From contig JBBPSI010000102.1 in assembly GCA_038093515.1 (NCBI GenBank), forward strand, positions 1-64,000: a stretch of DNA of 64,000 bases, given 5' to 3'. Below the pieces are notes generated by a model. That model saw only the letters and a list, made by a program, of their open reading frames with translations. It was not told the DNA's origin and did not search any database. Position numbers and translations under genes: made by a program. This DNA is from Butyriboletus loyo. Lineage: Eukaryota > Basidiomycota > Agaricomycetes > Boletales > Boletaceae. Positions 47,240-59,179 of this stretch are shown here, in pieces (position 1 is the stretch's first letter; the number at the start of each line of letters is the position of its first letter).

Positions 47240-47837
47240 AACAGGGGTGGCGTTGGACTAGCGATGGAGCTGATTGGGGATATAGATATAGTTCTCCCCC
47301 GTCGTTTTTGTTCGGGTAGTAGCGTCATCTACGTATGTATGGTATGAATCGGAGTGGGGACGCTTTTTTCTCCCGCTCGGACTAGAGTATAGTATGAACC
47401 AAGTCACGCGTGTCGTTGTACTCTAGACGAACAGTGGTATTTATGTAATTCGAAATGACACTCCGGATCGCGAGGGCCATCATGATGGCGTGGATGTGTC
47501 AAGTCTACCATTCGAGAAGCCGGGCCAACGTTTGACTTGCAGAAACATGTGCAAGATGTCCACCGTGCGCTTGTTGATCTCGTCCCGCACGCACTGTAAG
47601 AAATCGGGTCCACACGTTCCGAAGAAGGGTGGTACGAGTGACCTCGGTGCTCGATCGTGTTTCGTTGTAATCCTCCGCTGCTCTACCGAGAGATACTGTT
47701 CAGCACGTACGAGTCCGTGCAAAGAACTTTTTTTTTTTTTTTTTTTCCGGCGTATGGATTTGAGCTTCTGGGTCGACCGTATATTATATGTATATATGTA
47801 GTGGCACAGAGACGGGCGACCGGGTCCACTATTACCA
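47240..47837. other. Intergenic with poly-T tract
   Basis: A minus-strand frame (about 47480-47660) encodes GTCGPDFLQCVRDEINK-like sequence that might be a gene relic, but I do not recognise it. A 19-base T run lies at 47728-47746. Confidence 0.4.
47728..47746. repeat. Poly-T tract
   Basis: Nineteen consecutive T. It could be a homopolymer or the trace of a reversed retroposed copy. Confidence 0.85.
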
Positions 47838-47990
47838 AATCGTCCACTTCCAAGAGGGGTTATGACCAAGTGTATCACTGGCATCACGAGGACTCAGTAG
47901 TCAGTAGTCAGTAGTCAGTAGTCATGTCCGTCGAAGCGGCAAAAGATTGCGTACGTGAACCGGGTTGGCGTCTGTACCCACAAACCAGTC
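47838..47990 (+). pseudogene. FunK1 relic fragment
   Basis: The sequence matches the linker before the kinase core of FunK1 copy 3 (coding STSKRGYDQV, then SKRQKIAYVNRVG), interrupted by a 7-base tandem repeat at 47894-47921. No frame persists. Confidence 0.7.
47894..47921. repeat. Four tandem TCAGTAG units
   Basis: A perfect seven-base repeat inside the FunK1 relic. Confidence 0.9.
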
Positions 47991-48744
47991 ACCTCTCTGG
48001 TGAACCTTGTCCGACCTTCTTCGTCTCCGCACCACCCATCCGTGCGCTCGTTGACGTCGGTCGAAGGCATCGATCCAGGAGATAACTATGTGTGCCGCGG
48101 ATCTCCACCCGTGTGACTCGCTGCTTTGGCAGACGTATTCTTTGATCCCGGCCCCGGTCAACGGACATGGTGGCTGCAATTTGCCAGTCAACGAGACTGC
48201 TGACGCGGTGACGGTGAATTCTGTGCCTCGGGCGTGACATCGATGTCTGCGGTACAACCCGGCGCCAAGAATTGGAGGGACGTGTATGATCCCTTGGCAT
48301 TACTAACAGCATCCGTGACCTTGATGCCATCGCAAGTACACCGTTGAGACGGAATCAGCCATGACGGAGAGAGAACAAGTGCGTATGTACCTTTTTCTAG
48401 CATGCCTGGGACGTGGGCATATTCCCCCGCCGCATCATGATTCATATTCATGGGAGATGAACGCCACTTCGGTGATGAGCAGCGTCCTTGGCTCTTTCCG
48501 TTGCCTGGCAGCAACTCACTCACCGAAATGATCACCTCGAGTCCCGCGCGTACGCGCTGTTTCTCCGTCAGCGGGTGCGGCGGCCAGTATGGCTTCCTGC
48601 CAGTGGACGCTCAGGCATAACGCCCCGTTAAGACTTCGAAGTGTGGGCTGATCACGTGCCTGTCCAGATAATACCAGGACGCGTCGGTTGCAACTTGGAC
48701 GCGCCTGATTCTGAACCTCTACCACCAGCTTTAACGTGCAAATC
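47991..48744. other. Intergenic upstream of Crinkler-like copy 2
   Basis: No gene seen; short frames only. It follows the FunK1 relic and should hold the promoter of the Crinkler-like gene. Confidence 0.45.
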
Positions 48745-50635
48745 ATGACCAACCCTGAGTGGTCACTTTCCTATTGGATACGCGGACAACCCTTGAATGA
48801 GTACGGGATAGTACAGGTCCCCTCAGATACAAGCGTCTACACACTCTTAAATCTCATCATCCAGGAATCAGTCGCTCTGTCTCAGCACGAAAGGTTATCA
48901 ATAGATATCTACAAGATCTCCGACGATGCGCCAGTACCTGTCGGAAAATCTATGAAAGATTTCCTTGGAAGTCTCTCTATATCTGTGCTTGGTGAAGCTT
49001 TGGAGATCGTGGATCTGCTGTCGGAGATTTTTGTGACACCACCGTCAAGATCACACCTACACCTCATTGTCGGTATGTGACACTTGTGGTCCAGATTTAT
49101 GTTCACAACTCTCATTCACCTATCTAGATTACCCACCCTTTCTTGTCCGTTGTTGGCTTCGAGGTGCATCGATTGGAAATTTCTTTGGGGTCATCTGCTC
49201 GAAGCTTGACCGGATTGATCACCTCAAGCATGCGATCAGGGACGAAGAATCTACTCTTAAAGATATCCCCCAGTCCCATGTAAAGCTCTACAAGATCCCG
49301 AGCACGGGTAGCGATCTTGCCGAGATTCTTGACAAGAATGGAGAGGGACAACCTTTGCATGAAGATCAGCCGCTGGGAAAGATTTTCGACGATGTTCCTT
49401 TCTCCAAGAATCCACATGTTGTCGTTGACTGGGTCGATGTAAGTAAGTAAGCCCTTCATGGAGCAACTGATACTCACCCATGCTCCCAGAGGTATCCAGG
49501 CCGCCTCCAGCTGTACCTCGTTTTGTCGAGGGTGAACCAATTACCAAGGCACGCATAGTGTATCTGATAGGCGCTCCAATAGAGGCGCCGTCTAGCTCTA
49601 GTAAAACGTCTTCGTTCCAAAACCGACAAAAAGGTCCCCAGTTGATACCCTGTGGTCGTCCCCGCGATGCTGAGCCCATCTGTGAAGATACCATTCCTCC
49701 CACACTACTCCATCCCGTGTTCGGCCAATTTGTCGATGACTGCCAGACCATCGAGATCAAAGCTGAGGATAACCGCCTCGCCCAGGACCTCGCGCTCGCC
49801 ATGTCAAGATTCTACGACAGCGAAGCACTACGTGTTGCACGTTTCAACGAAATACTCAAAGGCTATGAGATATACCTCGAGGGTGTCAAAATGCCAATTA
49901 CTGGCTATGAAATGGACCGGTGTATTTCTGTGAATGGACACCGCTCTGTGATTGCCGAATTCAAGAACGAAGTGGGGGGTGCAGGGGAACCATATTTCCA
50001 AGTTGTCACATACTATTTAGAGTCAACGAGAGAAGATGCACCCGAATACCCGAGATCCACTCTTCCGTGCCTGCTGCTAGCCATTTTCGGTTAGTGCTAG
50101 GCATCTAGCATTCTTTGCTGAGCTGATTGTCGTTTCGACAGGGCCGTACATCGTCTTCGGTGCTGCCACCTGGAACTTGCGACCGACGGTGCAGATCTTG
50201 TCAACACCGATTGCGTTCAATTTTCATTCGACCGATATCCACAATCACGTTACCGTTGCGCGTCACATGGCTGCCTTTCGCAAAGCTGTTGGTTTGCTTG
50301 ACAAGTATTACAGAGACCTGGAAAGAACTTCCAAAACCACGTCTCTTTCCAAAACGTCATCTCTTTCGAGAGCCTCGCGGCGTTCTAATACTAAAACCCC
50401 CCTTCAATCCAAAACTACATCTACGCCTCAGCCTGAAACGCCACCGGATCCACCTCTTCAGCATTTTCCGCATAAAACGAGTTACAAACGACTGGGCAGA
50501 AAAAAAATAATAGCGTTCCAGTACAAGGGGGAGGTCGTCAAGAATAAGCTTATCTTTTTCGGAACTGAAGTTTTGGAAGAGCACGACGACTTCATGTTGG
50601 AACAAATGATTGGAGTCAAGTTCGATGAGAAGTAG
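48745..50635 (+). CDS. Crinkler-like protein with two header modules, copy 2 (C-terminally truncated)
   Basis: Four exons, 48745-49072, 49128-49438, 49492-50089 and 50142-50635, give 576 residues. Two similar N-terminal modules follow each other: LSYWIRGQPLNEYGIVQV to LSEIFVTPPSRSHLHLIVG, and VRCWLRGASIGNFFGVIC to IFDDVPF to NPHVVVDWVD. Their pattern (short strand, LK/LI helix, LYKI/IYKI, lHLIV end) resembles the ubiquitin-like header of Crinkler (CRN) proteins. The middle domain has the acidic motif EFKNEVGGAGEPYFQVVTYY and GPYIVFG, common in agaric CRN/kinase-like proteins. After a basic Ser/Thr stretch it stops where copy 1 still continues into kinase-like motifs, so the kinase-like part is lost. 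Introns are 52-55 bp. The family assignment is by pattern only. Confidence 0.65.
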
Positions 50636-50920
50636 ATGTGTTGTTTTCATTATACACCTCTCTGTCGTATAGCATCACTGTTGTATGCCGCACGATTGGT
50701 AGTTTCAGCCCCTGACTCCAATGGTCAAGGCCTCCATTCTCTGTAATTTAGTGGATGATTGAGCAGTATATGAGCTCAATGGATGGATGATGATACATTG
50801 ACCTCAGTGGAATGAACGGATGAGAAAGGACGAGGGTGGGGCGACTTGACTTACCCTGGCAAAAATAGCTACTTTTGGATCTTTGGCATGTCCGTTGGAC
50901 CCGCGCACGCTATCCAGTCG
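50636..50920. other. Junction between Crinkler-like gene and truncated FunK1
   Basis: No gene seen. It leads into FunK1-derived sequence from about 50927. Confidence 0.5.
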
Positions 50921-50926
50921 ACGTGA

Positions 50927-52167
50927 ACCAGGTTGGGGTTTGTACCCATCAAGGTGTATGGTTACATGTGTAACGAGTCGCGTACTAATGTCGTGGTGCC
51001 TTTCAGGCATGTCCGTTCCACTTCGTGTGCTCGAACAGTCCGCTGAACATCTATTTATTTAGGACCTTCAAAGCCTCGAGGAAAGGAAAAACGTATAGTA
51101 CGACCCTGGAAGCGATTAGAGGGCTCCGCCAGGAACAGCTGTCAGGATTTCCTGTCGAAAATCGAGTGCTGACTATCAGCGTCTCTGAGCTTAAACGGCC
51201 GGTGAAATATTTCTGGGGTGTCCATGATTTTGTGAGAGGGTTGCGCGGCGCATTGCTCGGTATGTTTCATCTACACACTACGCGGAGGGTCTCGCTGACG
51301 GACTTTCAAGGTCACGAATATCTGACAAAGATTGGTATTCTACACCGCGACATTAGCGAGAACAATATTGTTCTCGCACGGCGTCCTGGAGGGGAAAGAG
51401 GGTACTTGACAGATTTTGACATGGCCACGCTACAGGATCCGGAAGACGAGCCTCCGCAGGTCACAAGGCGCAACATCAGAGACGATTTTGAGGGCTTTGT
51501 GAAATCATCCTCTCCGATACCCGTCAATGAATCGAAGCCACTGAAAGCCCTTCGGACAGTGCGTATATTTCGGACCCGCTCGTCACTTGTGCATCGTACT
51601 TATGCTTTTGATATTACATTAAAGGGTACGACGCCGTACATGTCCTTCAACGTTCTTGGGGGCGGGAAGCATACGTATTATGATGACATCGAGTCATTTC
51701 TCTATGTCTTGTTACTTTTCTTCTTCAGTTATGCGGGCCCACTCCCAAAGGAGGAGTTACTGGCTGCAGATGCACAAGGCTTTGTGCATCCTCTTGGATC
51801 TGGTCGTCTACCACACATGACGCACTGGCCATCGACCTACACCTTTTGGGTAGAGGGAAACATGGGACATGTTGCTTCCTATAAGAACTCAATTCTCAAC
51901 CAGTGTGATGGGGCTCGTAAGCTCGTTCGGAGTGCCGAGGTCAAGGAATGGATGGCCGAGAGCTGGTACGAAGAGGAGCTACAGCGCGCTATCAAGAAGC
52001 TTTTGGCAAAATGTTGGAAGATGTTCATCAACAGCAGGGCCACTGAAAAAGGGCAGTTAAGTTTGAATCATACCAAGGTTAGCCATCGGCAGTTTATCGA
52101 GTTGCTCGAGCAGTGGTTGGCAGAGTTTGCAAACATAGAAGATAAGTACTCCCATGGTCCGTTCTAG
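50927..52167 (+). pseudogene. FunK1-type kinase, copy 2 (5'-truncated, internal deletion)
   Basis: A short piece coding VNRV to VYGYMC-like sequence (50927-50979) is joined directly to the part coding NES to VVPF (50980-51007). About 150 bases present in copy 3 are missing, including the ATP-binding lysine region. Exons 51063-51259, 51311-51558 and 51625-52167 then keep the HRD loop (ILHRDISENN), a DFD (YLTDFDMA) and the C-terminal lobe, all open. The first intron here would need a GC donor (GCATGT where copies 1 and 3 have GTATGT). The long N-terminal domain is absent. It is most likely a pseudogene, unless a shorter protein starting inside exon 3 is made. Confidence 0.8.
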
Positions 52168-53209
52168 TAGCACGTGCACGCGCAGCCTGATAACGTTGCA
52201 AATCACTTTCACTATATTGAACTCATGTGGCCAGTTCCATATGGCGCTGGAAACCCCAAATAATTCACCGGTGCGAATTAGATAGAGGGTCATGTGCGGG
52301 AATTGGAGAGTTAGTACCAGTACCAGTGCTCAGTACTGGCCCTGTTCGGGTCTAATATGGTTAAACTTTCACCTTCGTCCGGCAGTGAATGCAAAGCGTC
52401 AAGGTACACCAAAGCTCTAGCAGCCATCCGAACCCTTTGCAAGATCAAAGCAAAGAAACCTCTTGACAGAATGGACGAAGAAAGTGTTCAATCCCCTATA
52501 GACATGCACGTTAGTTACTGTCTGGATGTTGCTAACCTTGACAATGAGAGGCTCTTGTCGGACCCACATTTGCCTCGAACAAGTATCCCATCACACACAT
52601 GCTACCTGCCAAAGATATTATCTGACGCATAATGGAGGAAATCGAGTCTATATTTTCCGAAAAACTTACGAGTGTTTTTATCAAGTCACAGAGACATTCC
52701 TGAGCACAACTGTCAAGGAGGCACAGAAAAGCGGAATAAATGTTCCCACGGTTTACCCAAGCTTCAAGCTCACGTGACAGAAGCGGAATAGGTAAATTAG
52801 TCACGCGTCACTTCAACGCGTTCACCGTAAATCAAGGTCTGGCACGAGATAATAATTTGGTGCTGACACAGGGAATTGTAATCCTCATCTGCCACCAGGG
52901 AGGACCTGATTCACTCGTTCAACGTGGGTCTGGGCGCTCCTCCACTTCCCGAGTCCAGGCTAAAGTTCGGGGCCACGGAAGATTTGGGCTGTCCACGGAC
53001 CACAGGAAGCCACATTTGAAACTGTTCTGTTATTGTTATTCCATCGTGGAACAATCAGGTCCGATCAGTTGTGGAACATAGCAGAGCTTCGCGACGCGTC
53101 CAACCTGTTTATTTAAACGTGTCTTGTGCATGCACAGGTAAGGCGCATCCCCCTCAACTTCCTCCTTCCCTACGCTCAACATACACACTTTCTGCGCTCA
53201 TCTCGCCAA
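52168..53209. other. Intergenic, promoter region of FunK1 copy 3
   Basis: About 1 kb without a gene. Positions about 52835-52990 and the TTTATTTAAACG motif near 53110 match the upstream region of FunK1 copy 1, so they are probably regulatory sequence duplicated with the gene. Confidence 0.6.
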
Positions 53210-56123
53210 ATGTCCACTGACACTCCTCCGTCTGCCACCGACTCAATCACTAAGAAATTAGCGCACAGCAAGATCTTTGATTTTGTTGTAGGTGCACACC
53301 CTCGCAGGCGTTGGGGCGCTTCTGACGTTGTTGACAGTGCAATAGAAACATGGACTATATCAAACAATGCCCTTATGGAAGAGACCCAAGTATTCCCAGC
53401 CGCACAAAAAACCACCCCTCACCCACCAAGCAAAGTGGCTCGAACCGCCACCCTAGTCAACCAGCAACACGTGGTCCGGTCGACAAGGCTATTCAGCACG
53501 AACTGGCAGAGGCTCGATTCGCCGCTGATGACCTAGCAGATCAGATGTTTGGCCACCTGGTGCCAACCGACTTGGCCAAGTATATTCTGGGAGAATTGGT
53601 CTCTATCGGTGACGTTGAGGTTTACGAGGGCGGCGGAGTCCTGGATGCTACAAACCCGAAGGCAGCCCTGGACCCAGATTCCGAGGGCGTCTTGCGTGCT
53701 CTCGATGAAGCCTGTGAAGACGCGAAACGGCATGCCTGCCATCGCTCTGAGTCTGGTAAAGTCGAGACCGAGTCGCCAGAGGAGGGAGAGAAGCAGACAA
53801 AAGGCAAAGACAAGGCGAAGGGAAAGGGGAAGAATTCATACTTGTGGCGATGGAAGGACTTCCCAGCCAAGCCCATCAAGGAAGATGAGCTTGTCGGATT
53901 CCTCAACAAGATCACCGATCAGGCCTTCGACTGTGCGAAACCTCAGCTTGACGCGAAGGCTCGTCGGAACAATCGCTTTGCAGCTCCAAGGGACAAGCGT
54001 CACGCCGTCCCGTTGCCATATGAGGCGGATGGCGAAGACATGCGTCCAGATTTCTTGGTTTTGCCTATCGAAGCATTCTCGGACGATATGAAGACCGTGG
54101 ATGAAAGATATGTCAACTTTACCACGCCGCGCGTCGTCGGTGAAACGAAGAGTACGGACTTTGGGGCGGGCCTCGCACAGGTGCATCGGTATGCAAGAGG
54201 CATCAGGCGGGCACAACCGTGGGTGCACTTCGTAACAGCAATGACGGTGACCAGCGGGCGGGCAGCTCTGCTACGTGGAGAAGGCAGTGGTACGGAGCGG
54301 CTGGAGCTGAGTCTGTCGAGTGGTCGTGGGTGCATGGAGTTCATTCGAATCTTGCTTGGTCTTGCGTTGGCAGAGGGAGAGGATTTGGGGCAAAACCCCG
54401 ACGTGGTGCTCGAGAAGAAAGAGGTTTCTTGCAGGGTAGCTAATCCAAAGCCGACTACTGCAAGACCTGTCGTGGCATCCAGTCTCGAAGGCGGCGCCGC
54501 ATCGTCTGCCAGACCAAAAATCGGCATATCTGACCAGCTTACTGAGTGTCCCGTACCTTCGAGCTCGCGAGGACCAACCAACACCCATAATAGTGCCCGC
54601 ACATCTGATCTCGGGTCCGGTGTTACCAATTCGTCCACTTCCAAGAGGGGCTACGACCAGGTGGATCACTTGCGTAACGAGGAGCAGCCATACCCGTCGA
54701 AACGGCAAAAGATTGGGTATGTGAACCGGGTGGCGTTTATACCCATCAAGGTGTATGGTTACATGTGTATGGGAATCCTGTTCACATCTAGCTCCATTCG
54801 TGGACGGGGCACGACAGTATTCTGTGTGTTCGAGGTCGATGAAGAAAGGCTTCTCGCTCTGAAGATGTCCTGGCAAGATCTCGAGCGCGAAGAAGAGCAC
54901 AATGAAGTCTTAGAAAGATTGAGGAACAACGAGTCACATCCTAATGTCGTGGTGCCTTTCAAGTATGTCCATTCCACTTCTTGTGCTCGAATAGTCCGCT
55001 GAACATTTATTTATTTAGGACCTTCAAAGCCTCGAGGAAAGGGAAAACGTGTACAACCCTGGAAGCAATTAGAGGGCTCCGCCAGGAACAGCTGTCAGGA
55101 TTTCCTGTCGAAAATCGAGTGCTGACTATCAGCGTCTCTGAGCTCAAACGGCCAGTGAAATATTTCTGGGGTGTCCATGATTTTGTGGAAGGGTTGCGTG
55201 GCGCATTGCTCGGTATGTTTCATCTACACACTGCGCGGAGGGTCTCGCTGACCGACTTTCAAGGTCACGAATATCTGACAAAGATTGGTATTCTACACCG
55301 CGACATTAGCGAGAACAATATTGTTCTCGCACGGCGCCCCGGAAGAGAAAGAGGGTACCTGATAGATTTTGACATGGCCACGCTACAGGATCCAGAAGAC
55401 GAGCCTCCGCAGGTCACAAGGCGCAACATCAGAGACGATTTTGAGGGCTTTGTGAAATCATCCTCTCCGATACCTGTCAATGAATCGAAGCCACTGAAAG
55501 CCCTTCGGACAGTGCGTATATTTCGGACCCGCTCATCACTTGTGCATCGTACTTATGCTTTTACTATTACATTCAAGGGTACGACGCCGTACATGTCCTT
55601 CAACGTTCTTGGGGGCGGGAAGCATACGTATTATGATGACATCGAGTCATTTCTCTATGTCTTGTTACTTTTCTTCTTCAGTTATGCGGGCCCACTCCCA
55701 AAGGAGGAGTTACTGGCTGCAGATGCACAAGGCTTTGTGCATCCTCTTGGATCTGGTCGTCTACCACACATGACGCACTGGCCATCGACCTACACCTTTT
55801 GGGCGGAGGGAGACATGGATCTTGTTGCTTCGAAGAAGGACTCAAGTCTCCACAAGGATGACGGGGCTCGTATGCTCGTTCGGAGTGACGAGATGAAGGA
55901 ATGCATGACCGAGAACTGGCCTGATGCGAAGCTACAACGTGCTATCCAGATACTTTTAGTGGAATGCTGGCAGCTGTTCACCGACAGCAGGGGCTCCAGT
56001 GGAAAAGGGCAGTTAAGTTTGAATCATACCAAGGTTAGCCATAGAGAGTTTATCGGGTTGCTTGACCAGTGGTTGAAGGAATTTGCATACGTAGAAGAAG
56101 AGTACTCGCGATGCCCGTTCTAG
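53210..56123 (+). CDS. FunK1-type protein kinase, copy 3 (complete)
   Basis: Five exons, 53210-53287, 53338-54962, 55019-55212, 55264-55511 and 55578-56123, give 896 residues, nearly the same as copy 1 (900). The N-terminal family domain includes AIQHELAEARFAADDLADQM and a Lys-rich stretch. The kinase core has Lys535 (ALKMSWQ), HRD at 644-646 and DFD at 667-669, then RTGTTPYMSF. Exon borders and phases equal those of copy 1. The last 100 residues differ more from copies 1 and 2 (for example AKLQRAIQILLVECWQLF), so the C-terminus is diverging. Introns of 51 and 66 bp are readable. It sits in tandem behind truncated copy 2. Function of the family is unknown, probably regulatory phosphorylation. 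Confidence 0.88.
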
Positions 56124-56642
56124 TAGCATGCATGTGCACTTGTTCTTAACAATCATATATGTACACCTCGAGAATAATGTTAGAAATTGCTTCCACTATA
56201 TTGGCCCGTTCCAGGTCAAAGAAACGTGAAAGTGATATTGGTCCACCCAGCTACTATTAGATGTGTACATGTTGAAGAGCGCGCAATGATTCGCCGGGCC
56301 TGAGGTGAACAAATTGTCATCTTCACAGTCACCGTCTCCACTGCTGACAAGTGCCAGTGACCTCGCGCAAGCAATTTCAAGGCACGGGCTAGCATCTGCC
56401 AGCCAGAAAACCGCACCCAAAATGTCGTCGTTTGCGTCAACAGTAAGACCATTGGTAACTCACCAAGACGTTACGTAGCCTGATACCGAGCGCTGAGCTG
56501 CGACAGATGGAGTTTGATCTCATCCTGACTTGAAACACGTCAGGCCTCATTGCCAAACGGGGTTTGGGCGGAACTGGGCACCACGAAGTACTTTCCGATT
56601 AATCACCCTCTAGTATAAGTACCGTGTTGCTGGATCTGCCGA
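56124..56642. other. Intergenic between FunK1 copy 3 and P450
   Basis: No gene seen; it probably includes the P450 promoter. Confidence 0.5.
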
Positions 56643-58760
56643 ATGATTCTTCGAGGCAGCACCACCCTAAACATGCTGATCCCCTACCCGTCACTTGCGA
56701 CTGCCATCGTGGTAATCACCATCGTGACTTTAGTCGTTGTCAGCGTCCTTCACAACAAACGTCAACTAACCTCGAAGGAAGGATATCGGCTCCCTCCTGG
56801 CCCGCCCGTACGCTGGTTCTGGGACAATGTCATGCCGGCGGTGAAGTCAGACCGTCCTGCCTAACCTTTCTCAGCGTGTTGAACTGGTTGGCTGTTCTTC
56901 AGTATCAGCTCTACGTTCAACGATTGGGCTAACGAGTATGGCCCTGTGATCACGCTTCGTCAAGGCAGTGAGATTACCATCGTCATCGCTCGGGTCGATG
57001 TAAGACGGGTTCTCGTTTCTGTTCGCTCTCAACACTGACAGCCCTTGGTTTCTTGTCTGCAGGCTGCAACCGAAATAATGGAAAAGGACGGTAGTGCACT
57101 CGTAGATCGTCCTCTGATGATTGCTGCCAGTGAACTCATGTCTGGAGGTAAACGAATCACACTAGTAGGCAACGGCGAGCGATTCCGTCGGCTCCGGAAA
57201 GCGATCCATACGCACTTGCAAGCAAAGGCGGTGTTAATGTACAAGGACATCCAGTTCGAGGAAGCGAGGACGTTCGTCCTCGACATTCTTAACGATCCAA
57301 GCGGCCATCGAAAATACGCACAACGGTACGTCCGAGTATAACGAGCGTGTGTTGTGCATGATGCTAGTGTATGTTGTTCTAGGTTTTCCGCATCTGTCAT
57401 CCTACGCGTGACGTATGGCAGGCCGAATCCCATATCTATCGATGATCCAGAGTTCGTTTGGGTGACGCAAGTTGTTCAACACTTTATCGAAGGGATGCGG
57501 CCTGGTGCTTGGCTCGTTGATCGCTTCCATTGGTTAAAATACGTTCCTGGATATGGAAGGCGTCTTAGGGAATATCACGAATCTGATTCCAAGTATTACA
57601 GAGATCAGTTGGACCGCGTGAAACGTGCGATGGTGAGCCTTACTTCCCTCATATTAGACTATAATGGTGTGACCAACAAAAATCCTAGTCGTCGGATGAT
57701 GCTGGCCCGTCATTCTCGAGAACGCTCTTGGAGAACGTTCATGGCCATCAATTATCCATCGATGAGATGTCTTTCCTTGCTGGAACAATCTTCGAAGCTG
57801 GATCTGACACGGTATGATGATCCGTTGAATGCCCTACGAATGGACTGAGTAGAGGGTCGTAGACTGCAAGTGCTATTATTACGATGACCATGGCTGCAGC
57901 CTGCTTCCCTGATGCACAGCTACGGGTACAAGAGGAGTTGGATATGGTTGTTGGCAAGAATAGACGTCAGTTCAGCCATCCTCCATTTAGCCCCGTATCG
58001 TCTCATCCCCCCAATCTCAGTACCGAGCTGGGATGACTGGCACGATCTTCCTCAACTTCATGCTTTCATCTCGGAGGCGCATCGCTGGAGACCGGTTGCA
58101 CCACTCGGCAAGCAATGGATTTCCTCCGAGAATTTCATTAATGATTGTTATCATATGTAGGTATTCCGCACCGTTCAACGAGGGATATTATCTGGGTACG
58201 GCACCTTTTCTACGAATAGTACCTCAATGAACGCCGTGGCAATAACAGGGAGGTTACTATATCCCTGCTGGAACGACAGTAACAGGAAACTTGTGGTATG
58301 TGGGCATTTACCCCCGGGTCCTTGTACAGTGAGTAACTGAGGCCTTGATCAATTAGGGCTATCAGCCGAGACCCTGTTGCCTTCCCCGATCCTGAAACAT
58401 TCGACCCTCAACGCTGGCTTGACCAAAACGGTCAATTGCGCAATGACGTACAGTTTTATCTGTTTGGCTTTGGTCGAAGGTATGCGTGTTCTTAGAACGC
58501 TCGTCCATCGCCTGCTAACTCGCACGTCACTAACGCGATGATGGGATTTACAAAGAGTGTGCCCAGGAATGCATCTCGCCAACCGTTCGCTATTCATCGC
58601 GCTTGCGCTCCTTCTTTGGTCTTTTCGAATCGTTGAGCGTCCTGAAGCACCGATCGATACTACGCCGGATAGGGACAACATCTTGGCCCATCCGGCGCAC
58701 TTTGAGGCTGATTTCGTGCCTCGTATTGAGGAGGCACGGTTGAGAGAGGTGATGATGTGA
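56643..58760 (+). CDS. Cytochrome P450 monooxygenase
   Basis: This is a heme-thiolate monooxygenase, anchored in the ER membrane and fed by the P450 reductase. Eleven exons: 56643-56845, 56903-56999, 57063-57325, 57383-57632, 57689-57811, 57863-57965, 58021-58107, 58161-58195, 58249-58295, 58357-58479, 58556-58760, for 511 residues. Residues about 15-38 form the anchor helix, followed by the proline-rich hinge LPPGPPV. AGSDTT (308-313) is the oxygen-activation site, E365 and R368 form the ExxR pair, FDPQRW follows, and FGFGRRVCPG carries the heme ligand Cys446. All key motifs are present. The seventh intron (58108-58160) uses a GC donor; it is supported because it joins PLG to IPHRSTRDI. The substrate is unknown. 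An inverted broken copy lies at 59180-60170. Confidence 0.92.
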
Positions 58761-59179
58761 ACCGTGTGTAAGCACCTGTATTCGTGTCCTGAATGACTCA
58801 GTATGTATACATACGTAAGTACAGTTGGTGGAATCCATTTTTGTGCAACTGGCAGCAGCGGTTATCGACCCAGCAAAATGACTTTTGCTTTCCCCCCCCG
58901 GATTGTAGAAGAGCGTCTAGATCCAGCTACTCTTTTGTTTCAGCAGCCCGGAGTTATTCTTCCTCCTCTTGTCTCCTGTGTGTTGCTTCTTCTCGTCTCC
59001 TGTATTCTTTTTCCTGGGTCGCTCCCTGGAGCTGCTTGTTCTTTGCCTCTCGTCGATAATCAAGTGCCCACCCCCGGAAGGCACCATCGACGACTGTCAC
59101 TTTGGGATTAAAGGTCAGCATCCACGAGCGCCTTTTCAAGACGCACATTCCTCGCCTGCCACTCACACGAAAATTACCC
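58761..59179. other. Spacer between convergent P450 gene and its inverted relic
   Basis: No gene seen; pyrimidine-rich from 58870 to 59060. Confidence 0.5.

Noticed and set aside
47480..47887. Minus-strand ORF of 135 codons
   Set aside because: It includes a poly-Lys run from the poly-T tract and overlaps the FunK1 relic. Its C-terminal half looks protein-like but could not be placed.
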